A stretch of 45,677 nt of DNA from an uncultured Clostridiaceae bacterium (lineage in GTDB: Bacteria; Bacillota; Clostridia; Oscillospirales; Ruminococcaceae). The notes under the pieces are model-generated. The model made no database searches. It worked only from the letters and a program-made list of their open reading frames with translations, and was not told where the DNA came from. Below, piece by piece: positions 33,503 through 42,691 of the stretch; within the stretch, counting starts at the first letter, position 1, and the number at the start of each line of letters is the position of its first letter. The DNA is taken from assembly GCA_946411985.1 (NCBI GenBank), contig CAMKFY010000001.1, positions 1-45,677 on the forward strand, in the 5' to 3' direction. The position numbers were made by a program, and so were the translations under genes.

Positions 33503-34099
33503 ATGAATTCTATTAATAACATACTGGAATTTATACAAAAAAACACCGACATTAAAATAAAAGATATAAAGCAAAACGAACAGAAAGAATGCGAAAGAGT
33601 ACTAGAAGAAGCAAAAATTTTAATTAAACAACAGGAAGAAGAAAACAAAGAAAAAATACTAAAAAAAAAGAAAGAGCTTGAAAACAGTTTTAATGTGCAG
33701 CTAAAACAACTAAAAAACAAAATTATATATAACAAAAAGGATGAAATTTTACAAAAAACAATAAACCTAGCCATAAAAGAATTTTGTGAACAAAACGAAA
33801 ATATATATATAAATTTTATAGAAAATCTTATATATAAAAATATTCAAAACGAAGAATATTCGTTAATATTTGGTATAAAAGATTTTTGCAAATTTAAACA
33901 TAGCTTAATAAAAAAGGTTAAACATGAAATAGAAAATATTGTAGAAGTTAAATGTTCGGAAAATTTTTATTATGGTTTTAAAATTTATTCTGAAAAATAT
34001 ATTTTAAACTTTGAAATAAAAAATATTTTCTTCGAAAATATACAAAAATTAAAAGCTGTTGCTTCAGAAGCGCTTAATATGGACGGTGTTTTAAATTGA
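33503..34099 (+). CDS. ntpE: V/A-type ATPase peripheral-stalk subunit E
   Basis: A 198-aa protein with a long N-terminal coiled coil rich in Lys/Glu (about 15-85) and a globular C-terminal domain, as in subunit E, which ties the stator to the catalytic head. Operon position (after K, before C) fits. Primary sequence is divergent, as usual for this subunit. It overlaps the start of ntpC by four bases (TTGA). Confidence 0.85.
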   Translation: MNSINNILEFIQKNTDIKIKDIKQNEQKECERVLEEAKILIKQQEEENKEKILKKKKELENSFNVQLKQLKNKIIYNKKDEILQKTINLAIKEFCEQNENIYINFIENLIYKNIQNEEYSLIFGIKDFCKFKHSLIKKVKHEIENIVEVKCSENFYYGFKIYSEKYILNFEIKNIFFENIQKLKAVASEALNMDGVLN

Positions 34100-35019
34100 A
34101 AGAAAACGTAAACTTTGCTTTTACTATTGGTTATTTGGCAGGGCTAAAAGAAAAGCTTTTAAGCTCTAGCAATATAGAAAAATTAAGAAACTGTAACAAT
34201 TTACTTGAATTTAAAAATATGTTAAAATCTCTTAATTATGTGGTTAGTGAATTTACTAATTTTAACGATTTTGAAATTAAACTATATAACTATTTTAACG
34301 AAACAGTTGAAAATTTAAAAGACGCATGCCCTAAGGGTACAGATTTTTCATATATTTTCTGTAAAAACGACTTTTTAAATTTTAAGAGTTTAACAAAATG
34401 CAAATTTTTAAATATTTCATATATTCCTTCAGTAATAACACCTTGCAACATTGCTCCGGAAGATATTAAAAAGTGTGTGGAGAGTGGCAACTTTGAAATA
34501 ATAAATAGCCCATTTAAAGAAGCGTTTACCGAGTGCTTTAATATATTCAACATAACAGAAAGCAAAAGAGCTGCTGAAATATTTATAGACAAAAAAATGT
34601 ATGAAGTTATGCTAAAAATTGCTAATAAAAATTGTTTTCTATTGGAACGCACAAAATTGGAAATAGACTTAAAAAATATAAATTTTTGCATTCGATATAC
34701 TAAATATACCGAAGATATTAAAAATTTGAATTTATTTATGCTAGAAGGCGGCCACATAAGCAAGCCAGAATTAATAGAAATTATAAGAAAAGACAAAAAA
34801 GAAATTTATAGTATTTTTAAAAAAATATACAATATAAATAATGAAAATATAGACGAAAACTTTTCTCTAAATAATGTTGTTAATATATTGCAAAAATTTG
34901 ACGAAAGCTATATATATTACAACTTCTCCTATATACCAATTTTTATATATATTAACTATTTGCAGCATCAAATAAAAATAATAAAGGAAATAGCAGTTTG
35001 TATAATATTTAAAAAATAA
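34096..35019 (+). CDS. ntpC: V/A-type ATPase subunit C (central-rotor adaptor, AC39 family)
   Basis: Subunit C/d sits on the membrane ring and holds the D-F central shaft. The 307-aa protein starts with FAFTIGYLAGLKEKLLSS, typical for the family, and is mainly helical with repeated three-helix bundles. TTG 34096 overlaps the ntpE stop, and GGACGGTG upstream may serve as ribosome-binding site. Its order between E and F matches the Thermus and Enterococcus operons. Confidence 0.88.
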   Translation: MKENVNFAFTIGYLAGLKEKLLSSSNIEKLRNCNNLLEFKNMLKSLNYVVSEFTNFNDFEIKLYNYFNETVENLKDACPKGTDFSYIFCKNDFLNFKSLTKCKFLNISYIPSVITPCNIAPEDIKKCVESGNFEIINSPFKEAFTECFNIFNITESKRAAEIFIDKKMYEVMLKIANKNCFLLERTKLEIDLKNINFCIRYTKYTEDIKNLNLFMLEGGHISKPELIEIIRKDKKEIYSIFKKIYNINNENIDENFSLNNVVNILQKFDESYIYYNFSYIPIFIYINYLQHQIKIIKEIAVCIIFKK

Positions 35020-35044
35020 ATATTTTCCTTAAGAAAGGCTTGAA

Positions 35045-35362
35045 ATGGGTAATATTGCAGCAATTGGAAGGCTTGAAACGGTTAAAATTATTAATTTTTG
35101 CGGAATTAAAGATATATTCGCAGTGGACAATGAAACGCAAGCAGCTTCTATAATAGACAGCTTAGCAAAGAGAAACTTTGCAGTAATATTAGTGGAAGAA
35201 TATATACTGCAAAAAATTCCTAACATTGTTTTAAAATATAAAAACAAGAGAACACCGTCTATAACTTCCCTGCCAAGCAGTTCAAAATATAGCACAGATA
35301 TAAAAAAAAGTATACTCTACTCTAGCATAAAAAAAATAGTTGGAGCAGATATACACATATGA
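35045..35362 (+). CDS. V/A-type ATPase subunit F
   Basis: A 105-aa Rossmann-like small subunit that caps the central shaft with subunit D. It begins MGNIAAIGRLETVKIINFCG and has NFAVILVEEYILQKIPNIV followed by PSITSLPSS, which fit the family. AAGAAAGG precedes ATG 35045. In Enterococcus the equivalent gene is called ntpG, so I give no symbol. Confidence 0.9.
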   Translation: MGNIAAIGRLETVKIINFCGIKDIFAVDNETQAASIIDSLAKRNFAVILVEEYILQKIPNIVLKYKNKRTPSITSLPSSSKYSTDIKKSILYSSIKKIVGADIHI

Positions 35363-35383
35363 AAAACCTAGAGGAGATAGAAT

Positions 35384-37156
35384 ATGAATTCTGATAAAGC
35401 TTATATAATAAAGGTATCAGGCCCGCTTGTGGTGGCTAAAAATATGCGAAATAATAGCCTTTACGATATTGTTAAGGTGGGCAATTTGGGCCTTATTGGC
35501 GAAATAATTGAAATGCACGGCGACGAAGCGTCAATTCAGGTGTATGAAAACACAAATGGAGTTGGCCCTTATGAGGAGGTTATATCTTTAAAACACCCAC
35601 TTTCTATAGAGCTAGGGCCTGGTTTAATAGGCAATATTTTTGATGGGATAGGGCGCCCGCTTTTGAAGCTCAAAGAACATTCAGGCAGCAGGTTAAAAAG
35701 AGGGGTTAACCTAAGCACGTTAGATTATAACAAAAAGTATAAGTTCTACCCCACAGTTAAAGCAAACAGCAATCTAAAATGCGGAGCTATAGTTGGCTAT
35801 GTTAACGAAACAAAGGCCATATGCCATAAAATAATGCTACCGCCAAACATATCGGGCGAATTAATAGAAATAAACGAAGGCGAATTTAATGTGTTAGAGC
35901 CTATTGGCAAACTAAAACTAAAAGACAGCTCAATATATAACATATTATTAATGCAAAAATTTCCTATAAGGAAACAAAGGCCAATCCTAAAAAAATTAGC
36001 GCCCTGCACACCTCTTATAACAGGCCAAAGAATAATAGACACATTATTTCCAATAGCTAAAGGCGGAGTTGCAGCAGTGCCTGGCCCTTTTGGAAGCGGC
36101 AAAACAATAGTGCAACACCAAATTGCAAAGTGGGCAGACGCAGACGTTGTAGTATATATAGGTTGCGGTGAACGTGGCAACGAAATGACAGACGTATTAA
36201 ACGAATTTCCACAAATTGAAGACCCAAAAACGAAAAAAACCCTAATGGAGAAAACAGTGCTAATAGCAAACACTTCAGATATGCCAGTAGCTGCAAGAGA
36301 AGCTTCAATATATACTGGAATAACAATAGCTGAATATTATAGAGATATGGGTTTGAACGTAGCAATAATGGCAGATTCTACGTCAAGATGGGCAGAAGCT
36401 TTAAGAGAAATGTCTGGTAGGCTGCAAGAAATGCCTGGCGAAGAGGGCTACCCAGCCTACCTTGCTAGCAGGCTAGCTGAATTTTACGAACGTGCAGGGC
36501 GAGTTATTACGCTAAATAACGAAGAAACATCGCTCACAATAATAGGCGCAGTATCTCCACCAGGCGGCGATATTTCAGAGCCCGTATGCCAAGCAACGCT
36601 TAGAATAGTTAAGGTGTTTTGGGGGTTAGATTCAAATTTAGCATATAAAAGGCATTTCCCTGCTATTAACTGGTTAAACTCATACTCGCTTTATTGGGAT
36701 AATGTTAAAGAATGGTTTGAAAAAAACATAGATGAAAATTGGGGTGTGTTGCGCCAACAGGTAATGGACATATTACAACAAGAAGCCAAACTAGAAGAAA
36801 TAGTAAAACTTGTAGGAATTAGTGCTTTAAACGAAAAAGACAAACTAAAATTAGAAATTGCTAAATGTATTAGAGAAGATTTTTTGCATCAAAACGCTTT
36901 TAACGAAATAGACACATTCTCTTCACTCAAAAAACAGTTTTATATTATGGACATTATCTTAAAATATTTTAGCAGATGCGAGCAAGCCATTTCTAATTTT
37001 AATTTAAATACAAAAGATTTATTAAATGTTAAAGCGCGAGAAGAAATTGGGCGTTTTAAATATGTTGAAAATATTAATATTAAAAACGTATATGAAAAAA
37101 CTTTAAAAAATATAAACACAGAAATATTATGCTTAGAAAAAGGAGGGCAGCTATAA
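35384..37156 (+). CDS. ntpA: V/A-type ATPase catalytic subunit A
   Basis: The catalytic nucleotide-binding subunit. The 590-aa protein has Walker A PGPFGSGKTIVQHQIAKW, the catalytic Glu region YIGCGERGNEMTDVL, and SDMPVAAREASIYTGIT plus MADSTSRWAEALREMSGRL. The non-homologous insert typical of A subunits (about 115-185) is present. GAGGAGA precedes ATG 35384. The last ~28 codons (ending LEKGGQL) are the left part of the triplicated A/B junction. Confidence 0.97.
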   Translation: MNSDKAYIIKVSGPLVVAKNMRNNSLYDIVKVGNLGLIGEIIEMHGDEASIQVYENTNGVGPYEEVISLKHPLSIELGPGLIGNIFDGIGRPLLKLKEHSGSRLKRGVNLSTLDYNKKYKFYPTVKANSNLKCGAIVGYVNETKAICHKIMLPPNISGELIEINEGEFNVLEPIGKLKLKDSSIYNILLMQKFPIRKQRPILKKLAPCTPLITGQRIIDTLFPIAKGGVAAVPGPFGSGKTIVQHQIAKWADADVVVYIGCGERGNEMTDVLNEFPQIEDPKTKKTLMEKTVLIANTSDMPVAAREASIYTGITIAEYYRDMGLNVAIMADSTSRWAEALREMSGRLQEMPGEEGYPAYLASRLAEFYERAGRVITLNNEETSLTIIGAVSPPGGDISEPVCQATLRIVKVFWGLDSNLAYKRHFPAINWLNSYSLYWDNVKEWFEKNIDENWGVLRQQVMDILQQEAKLEEIVKLVGISALNEKDKLKLEIAKCIREDFLHQNAFNEIDTFSSLKKQFYIMDIILKYFSRCEQAISNFNLNTKDLLNVKAREEIGRFKYVENINIKNVYEKTLKNINTEILCLEKGGQL

Positions 37157-37157
37157 A

Positions 37158-37304
37158 ATGAACTTTAAAAAATATAAAATAATAGAACTAGCTGGCCATT
37201 CAATTTTAAGCAATAACATTAATATTAAAAACATATATAAAAACTTTAAACAATATAAACACAGAAATATTATGCTTAGAAAAAGGAGGGCAGCTATAAA
37301 ATGA
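37158..37304 (+). pseudogene. Small frame 1 in the A/B junction: truncated ntpB start (48 codons)
   Basis: ATG 37158 follows AAGGAGGGCAGCTATAAA and begins MNFKKYKIIELAGHSILSNN, a drifted form of the NtpB start MNFKEYKTIKEVAGP. It then reads the copied A-tail in a different frame and stops at a TGA that overlaps the next ATG (ATGA at 37301). It is a duplication remnant with an intact translation start, which may serve as a coupling or decoy frame. Confidence 0.75.
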
Positions 37305-37444
37305 ACTTTAAAAAATATAAAATAATAGAACTAGCTGGCCATTCAATTTTAAGCAATAACATTAATATTAAAAACACATATATAAAAACTTTAAAAAATA
37401 TAAACACAAAAATATTATGCTTAGAAAAAGGAGGGCAGCTATAA
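37301..37444 (+). pseudogene. Small frame 2 in the A/B junction: ntpB-start/ntpA-tail chimera (47 codons)
   Basis: ATG 37301 begins the same MNFKKYKIIELAG peptide but, through a two-base length difference, stays in the A frame and ends LKNINTKILCLEKGGQL, the C-terminus of NtpA. Its TAA lies one base before the true ntpB ATG, recreating the native A-B spacing (CTATAAAATG). The whole chain A - frame 1 - frame 2 - B therefore keeps contiguous stop/start contacts. Confidence 0.75.
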
Positions 37445-37445
37445 A

Positions 37446-38816
37446 ATGAACTTTAAAGAATATAAAACAATAAAAGAAGTAGCTGGCCCTTTAATGTTAG
37501 TAGAAAACGTTAAAAATGTTTGCTACGACGAAATAGGCCAAATTATACTTCAAAATGGTGAAACACGGTTATGTAAGGTATTAGAAATAGATAGCAATTC
37601 TGCTTTAGTGCAACTATTTGAAGCAGGATACGGCATAAATTTAAAAAATAGCAGAGTAAAATTTTTAGGGCACAGCATGCAGCTTGGTGTATCTAGAAAT
37701 ATAGTAGGCCGCACATTTAGTGGCATAGGAAGGCCAATAGACGGCATACCAGAGCTACTGCCAGAAAAATATATGGATATAGACGCCATAGCGATTAACC
37801 CAACAGCCAGAGAATACCCTGAAGAATTCATACAAACTGGCATATCTGCAATAGACGGGTTAAACACATTAGTTAGAGGTCAAAAACTTCCAATATTTTC
37901 TGCTAGCGGTTTACCACATGCAAAACTTGGTGCGCAAATAGCACGTCAAGCCTGTGTATTAAACAAATCACAAGAATTTGCAATTGTTTTTGCAGCAATA
38001 GGCATCACATTCGAAGAAGCAAATTTTTTTATAGAAGATTTCAAAAAAACGGGCGCAATAGAGCACTCAGTTATATTTATAAACCTAGCAAATGACCCAG
38101 CAATAGAGCGAATAGCCACCCCAAAAATGGCGCTCACTGCAGCAGAATACCTAGCATTTGATTTAGACATGAACGTTCTTGTAATTCTTACAGATATTAC
38201 AAATTACGCTGACGCATTACGTGAAGTATCTGCGGCAAAACGAGAAATACCAAGTAGGCGTGGCTACCCAGGCTATATGTATACCGATTTCGCGTCTATA
38301 TATGAACGAGCAGGCAGAATAAAAAATAAAAAAGGCTCAATAACAATGATACCAATATTAACAATGCCAGAAGACGATAAAACACACCCAATACCAGACC
38401 TAACAGGCTATATAACAGAAGGGCAGATAATATTAAACAGGCAGCTTTATAACAAAAATATAAACCCACCAATAGATGTGCTTTCTTCACTATCACGTCT
38501 AAAAGATAAAGGAATAGGGGCTGGCAAAACAAGAGCAGACCATGCAGACGTTATGAACCAGCTATTTTCTTGCTATGCCACCGGCAAAAAAGCTAAAGAG
38601 CTTATGATAATATTAGGTGAAGAGTCTATATCTGATGTAGATTTGAAATATGTGCGATTTTGCGACGCTTTTGAAGAAAGGTATATAAACCAAGGGTTTA
38701 ACGTTAAAAGGAGCATAGAAGACACATTAAATATTGGTTGGGAACTTTTGAAAATGCTACCAAAAAGCGAACTTAAAAGAATAAACTACAAATTTATTGA
38801 AAAATATTACAAGTAG
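37446..38816 (+). CDS. ntpB: V/A-type ATPase regulatory subunit B
   Basis: The non-catalytic nucleotide-binding-fold subunit that alternates with A in the head. The 456-aa protein has GRTFSGIGRPIDG, LPIFSASGLPHAKLGAQIAR (degenerate P-loop, as normal in B), ILTDITNYADALREVSAAKR and IPSRRGYPGYMYTDFASIYE. AAGGAGGGCAGCTATAAA precedes ATG 37446. It directly follows the duplicated junction, so its translation may depend on which of the three start copies ribosomes use. Confidence 0.97.
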   Translation: MNFKEYKTIKEVAGPLMLVENVKNVCYDEIGQIILQNGETRLCKVLEIDSNSALVQLFEAGYGINLKNSRVKFLGHSMQLGVSRNIVGRTFSGIGRPIDGIPELLPEKYMDIDAIAINPTAREYPEEFIQTGISAIDGLNTLVRGQKLPIFSASGLPHAKLGAQIARQACVLNKSQEFAIVFAAIGITFEEANFFIEDFKKTGAIEHSVIFINLANDPAIERIATPKMALTAAEYLAFDLDMNVLVILTDITNYADALREVSAAKREIPSRRGYPGYMYTDFASIYERAGRIKNKKGSITMIPILTMPEDDKTHPIPDLTGYITEGQIILNRQLYNKNINPPIDVLSSLSRLKDKGIGAGKTRADHADVMNQLFSCYATGKKAKELMIILGEESISDVDLKYVRFCDAFEERYINQGFNVKRSIEDTLNIGWELLKMLPKSELKRINYKFIEKYYK

Positions 38817-38827
38817 AAGGGTTTGTT

Positions 38828-39448
38828 ATGGCTATATTAAATGTTAGTGCTAGTCGCATGGAATTAACACAACTAAAACAAAAATTAAGCACAACAAGAA
38901 GAGGTCACGCATTACTAAAAAATAAATGCGATGGCCTGCTTCGTGAATTTTTAGGGCTATATAAAAACACATTAAAATTAAAAAAATATATACAAAATAA
39001 AATATTAGACGCAAACTTCCATTTAGAACTGGCTAAACTGCAAACGTCTGAGCAAGAAATAAACACCGCAACTTTAGCCCCAAAACAATATATAAAATTA
39101 AAAACACACACTAAAAATATTCTAGGCGTTAACCTACCTAAATTTGAAATAGAAGAAAATATAAACCTAAAAGATAGATTAAACTACAGCTTCTTCACAA
39201 ATAGTGAACATCTAGACAAAGCTATATATATGTATAGTGAAATATTAGAGAAATTGATATTGCTAGCCGAACAAGAAAAAACGCTAATGATATTATCAAA
39301 TGAGATAGAAAAAACGAGAAGAAAGGTAAACGCTATAGAAAATATTTTAATACCAAACTATAAAGATACAATAAAATTCATAAGCTTAAAATTAGAAGAG
39401 AACGAGAGAAGCGTGCTAGCAAGGCTCAGCAGATTGAAAAACTTTTAA
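38828..39448 (+). CDS. ntpD: V/A-type ATPase central-shaft subunit D
   Basis: Subunit D is the rotating central axle. The 206-aa protein has two long coiled-coil helices at the ends and the family signature VSASRMELTQLKQKLSTTRR followed by GHALLKNKCDGLLREF. It lies 11 bases after ntpB and is the last gene of the operon. Its stop overlaps the ftsH stop on the other strand by four bases, which leaves no space for a terminator. Confidence 0.96.
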   Translation: MAILNVSASRMELTQLKQKLSTTRRGHALLKNKCDGLLREFLGLYKNTLKLKKYIQNKILDANFHLELAKLQTSEQEINTATLAPKQYIKLKTHTKNILGVNLPKFEIEENINLKDRLNYSFFTNSEHLDKAIYMYSEILEKLILLAEQEKTLMILSNEIEKTRRKVNAIENILIPNYKDTIKFISLKLEENERSVLARLSRLKNF

Positions 39449-41337
39449 GTTGGCAGCACGTCTTTTTTGTCTGCATTTTTTAGCTTATCCATATCTATTT
39501 TGCCTTGCATAGCGTCTTCAAATTCTTTGCCATCCATCTTTTCATATTGCAAGAGATAGTTAGCTACAAAATTTAAACTTTTTGCATTATCTTTTAAAAT
39601 TTTCTCGCACCGCAAATATGCTAAGCTTATTATACCATGCACTTCTTTATCTATTTTAGTGGCAGTATCTTCCGAAAAGCTCCTTCCGTTGTTAAGGTCT
39701 CGCCCTAGAAACACCTCCTGGCCGCCTTCAACATAGTTTATAGGGCCCATATTTTTGCTAAAACCATACTCTGTTACCATGCTCCGTGCCACCTTGGTAG
39801 CCTGCCGTATATCTTCCGAGGCTCCTGTAGATATATCATCAAAAAACAAAGCCTCACTCACCCTGCCGCCAAGACATGTAACTATATATTCTTCTAATTT
39901 AGTTTTAGATACATAGTTTCTATCACGTTGCGGCAACGACATTGTATAGCCGCCAGCAACTCCGCGCGGTATTATGCTTATTTCATGAACTGGGTCTTGC
40001 GTGCGGCAAAAATACCTAGCCACAGCATGGCCTGCTTCGTGGTATGCTGTTAAACGTTGTTCATCTTCATATGTTTTTTTAGACCTTTTCTCAGGGCCCA
40101 TCATAATCTTGGCAGCTGCTTCGTTTATATCCGACGCTGTTATTGCGTTATGATTCTTGCGCACCGCCAAAAGAGCAGCCTCGTTTAACAAATTCTCAAG
40201 TTCCGCGCCACTAAAACCGGAAGTGTATTTAGCTATTCTAACCAAATCTACATCAAACCCTAAAATTTTATTTTTAGCATGAACCTTTAAAATTTCTTCT
40301 CTGCCTTTAATATCTGGGTAACTAACGAATATTTCTCTATCAAATCTGCCAGGCCGAATTAATGCTGGGTCTAACACATCTCTTCTGTTTGTGGCAGCTA
40401 TTATTATTATTCCTTCATTTTCACCAAAGCCATCCATTTCAACAAGAAGCTGGTTTAACGTTTGCTCACGTTCATCGTGCCCGCCACCTATTCCTGCTCC
40501 TCTTTGCCGGCCAACCGCGTCTATTTCGTCTATAAATATTATAGCAGGCGCTTCTTTTTTAGCTTTATCAAATAAATCTCTAACACGCGACGCGCCAACG
40601 CCAACATACATCTCCACAAAATCTGAACCAGATATAGAAAAAAACGGAACATTTGCCTCACCAGCCACAGCTTTAGCTAAAAGAGTTTTACCTGTGCCAG
40701 GAGGGCCCACCAAAAGCACCCCTTTTGGAATTCTAGCGCCCATATCGTTAAATTTTTTTGGGCTTTTCAAAAATTCCACAATTTCTTCTAATTCTTGCTT
40801 CTCCTCGTCTGCGCCAGCAACCTCTTTAAAGGTGGTTTTTTTAATATTCTTATTGCCACTTTTAAAGCCACTTCTGCTAAACTGATTCAAACGGCCGGCG
40901 CCACCACCAGGAAATTTTAGCATAAAAAACAATAAAAGTATCATAACAACAAGGCCTGCCAAACTAGGAGCTGTAGAAAAAATCCAAGAATAATCCTGGC
41001 CGCGCACATAATTTATAACGTTAGCCGCATAAGATAAATCATTTTTATGCTTACTACGTATTATAGAATCTACAGCTTCTACAAAAAGCCCAACATTTGG
41101 CACTTTATAAACTAATTTTTTGTTTATATCACTTTTTAATGTATACTCTAAGCTACCGCTACTCAGTTCAAGACGCGACTTTGAAATCTCGTCTTTTTGA
41201 TAGTAACTTAAAATTTCGTAATATTTAGAGTTATTGCGCATAGCGCCGGAGTTGTTAAACATAAAAACACCAATTAAAGCTATAAGCCCTATAACTAAAA
41301 CTGAAATGAAAAAACCACTATTCCTATTTTTGTTCAA
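39445..41337 (-). CDS. ftsH: ATP-dependent membrane zinc metalloprotease FtsH
   Basis: FtsH degrades misfolded membrane and short-lived cytosolic proteins. The 630-aa protein has two N-terminal membrane helices (about 8-28 and 120-140) around an extracytoplasmic region, an AAA domain with Walker A GPPGTGKT, Walker B IIFIDEIDAVGRQRG and the second region of homology (ATNRRDVLDPALIRPGRFDR), and the zinc site HEAGH with a downstream Asp region. It is complete and typical. It follows tilS on the same strand, a conserved tilS-ftsH pairing in Bacillota (hpt, usually between, is absent). Confidence 0.97.
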   Translation of the reverse strand: MNKNRNSGFFISVLVIGLIALIGVFMFNNSGAMRNNSKYYEILSYYQKDEISKSRLELSSGSLEYTLKSDINKKLVYKVPNVGLFVEAVDSIIRSKHKNDLSYAANVINYVRGQDYSWIFSTAPSLAGLVVMILLLFFMLKFPGGGAGRLNQFSRSGFKSGNKNIKKTTFKEVAGADEEKQELEEIVEFLKSPKKFNDMGARIPKGVLLVGPPGTGKTLLAKAVAGEANVPFFSISGSDFVEMYVGVGASRVRDLFDKAKKEAPAIIFIDEIDAVGRQRGAGIGGGHDEREQTLNQLLVEMDGFGENEGIIIIAATNRRDVLDPALIRPGRFDREIFVSYPDIKGREEILKVHAKNKILGFDVDLVRIAKYTSGFSGAELENLLNEAALLAVRKNHNAITASDINEAAAKIMMGPEKRSKKTYEDEQRLTAYHEAGHAVARYFCRTQDPVHEISIIPRGVAGGYTMSLPQRDRNYVSKTKLEEYIVTCLGGRVSEALFFDDISTGASEDIRQATKVARSMVTEYGFSKNMGPINYVEGGQEVFLGRDLNNGRSFSEDTATKIDKEVHGIISLAYLRCEKILKDNAKSLNFVANYLLQYEKMDGKEFEDAMQGKIDMDKLKNADKKDVLPT

Positions 41338-41371
41338 TTAAATTTCCCCCTACATCTCTTTATTCTTAAGC

Positions 41372-42691
41372 TTATTTTAAAATTTCAAAAACCAAACATA
41401 AATGCAAACTTTCCTCATTTGGCAAAACTCTAACATCTGCACCAAAACCATAAACCCAAAATGGGCCAGCGTCATCTGCAAGAATAATAGTGCTATCTCT
41501 ATTTTTTTTTGATAAACGCTTTTCTTGCATTAAACATTTTAAAGTTTTAGTTGGCCTGTTTAAAAGTTTTATCTTATCTTTTTCGCTTCTACCTCTAATA
41601 TATACATCTCCTGATATTTTATCACAATCAAATTTAAAAAGAAATAAATAATCTACACTATTCAAAAAATGCGTATATTTTTTAGCATTACATCTTATAA
41701 AATATAATTTTTTATAGAAAAATTCAATAGTTTTTGGCAATAAAATTTTAAACTGCTTAAAACAACTATAATGTTCAATATATAATATACCCCTTCTTAT
41801 TGTTGCAAACATATTTTTTGGCAAACTTTGCCTGCCAACCCCTAAACTGCAAATATTAAGCAACTGATTTAACATATTACTAGTTGGGCTTAACATATGC
41901 ATTCTTAAAAACTTTGCTAGCAACCTAACCTTTATGCTTACATGCAAATTTTTAATATATTTTAAATTTAAGCCACCATACAGCATAGATTTCTCTAAAC
42001 TTCTATCTGCCACACAATCTAAAAACTCTTCGTCTTCCTTTATAGCGTTCACAGTGTTTAAAAGCTTATGCTCAAAATTTGAACTAATGCCCACAAGCGC
42101 AGGAATAACATTAAGCCGCACCCTATTTCTTAAATATATATCTTCAAAATTAGTAGAATCATTAACAAAATCTATATTATTTATTTTGCAATAACATTCA
42201 ATATCTTTTCTTGTAAAATTTAAAAGCGGCCGAACTACTCTACCGCGCTTAACTGGTATGCCTGTAAGCCCTTTTAAACCACAACCACGCATTATATTAA
42301 TAAAAAACGTTTCCACCAAATCTGATAATGTGTGCGCTGTGGCCACTCTGCCACCAACACTATAAAAAAAACTATACCTGCTATTTCTGCCGCACTCTTC
42401 CACAGAAATATTAAATTTTTTTGATAGAGTTTTAACATCTACATATTTGCAAACAAAACATATGTTATGCTTTAAGCAATAACCTCTAACAAAATTTTCA
42501 TCTCGTTTGCTTTCCTGCCCACGCAAACCGTGGTTTAAATGCGCCGCTACTATATTTAAATTTTTACCAGAACTTTTAAGGCAATGCAGCAATGCCATAG
42601 AGTCTGCCCCGCCAGACACACCAACCACCACCTGCTCGCCTATTTCAAAAAAAGAACTAACCGTTTCCACCATACATTTTACGTTATTCAT
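41372..42691 (-). CDS. tilS: tRNA(Ile)-lysidine synthase TilS
   Basis: TilS converts C34 of tRNA-Ile(CAU) to lysidine so that it reads AUA, a codon used heavily in this AT-rich genome. The 439-aa protein has the PP-loop VVVGVSGGADSMALLHCL, AAHLNHGLRGQESKRDE and GRVVRPLLNFTRKDIECYC, then the C-terminal TilS domain. I chose ATG 42691 (overlapping the dnaB stop by eight bases). A TTG at 42706 and an ATG at 42673 are alternatives and none has a strong ribosome-binding site, so translational coupling to dnaB is likely. Confidence 0.92.
   Translation of the reverse strand: MNNVKCMVETVSSFFEIGEQVVVGVSGGADSMALLHCLKSSGKNLNIVAAHLNHGLRGQESKRDENFVRGYCLKHNICFVCKYVDVKTLSKKFNISVEECGRNSRYSFFYSVGGRVATAHTLSDLVETFFINIMRGCGLKGLTGIPVKRGRVVRPLLNFTRKDIECYCKINNIDFVNDSTNFEDIYLRNRVRLNVIPALVGISSNFEHKLLNTVNAIKEDEEFLDCVADRSLEKSMLYGGLNLKYIKNLHVSIKVRLLAKFLRMHMLSPTSNMLNQLLNICSLGVGRQSLPKNMFATIRRGILYIEHYSCFKQFKILLPKTIEFFYKKLYFIRCNAKKYTHFLNSVDYLFLFKFDCDKISGDVYIRGRSEKDKIKLLNRPTKTLKCLMQEKRLSKKNRDSTIILADDAGPFWVYGFGADVRVLPNEESLHLCLVFEILK

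Larger units (their letters stand above)
37073..37500 (+). repeat. Three tandem copies of the ntpA-end/ntpB-start junction (~144-bp units)
   Basis: The segment ATTAATATTAAAAAC, the A-subunit tail codons, AAAAGGAGGGCAGCTATAAA and ATGAACTTTAAA recur in order. Landmarks: ATTAATATTAAAAAC at 37073, 37218 and 37361; ATGAACTTTAAA at 37158, 37301 and 37446. Periods are 143-145 bases. The two added B-start stretches are nearly identical to each other but have drifted from the real ntpB start (AGCTGGCCATTC against AGCTGGCCCTTT), so an older duplication was copied again more recently. Confidence 0.93.

Noticed and set aside
37073..37500. CRISPR-like array reading of the A/B junction repeats
   Set aside because: The units are direct tandem copies of coding and junction sequence with no unique spacers and no cas genes nearby.
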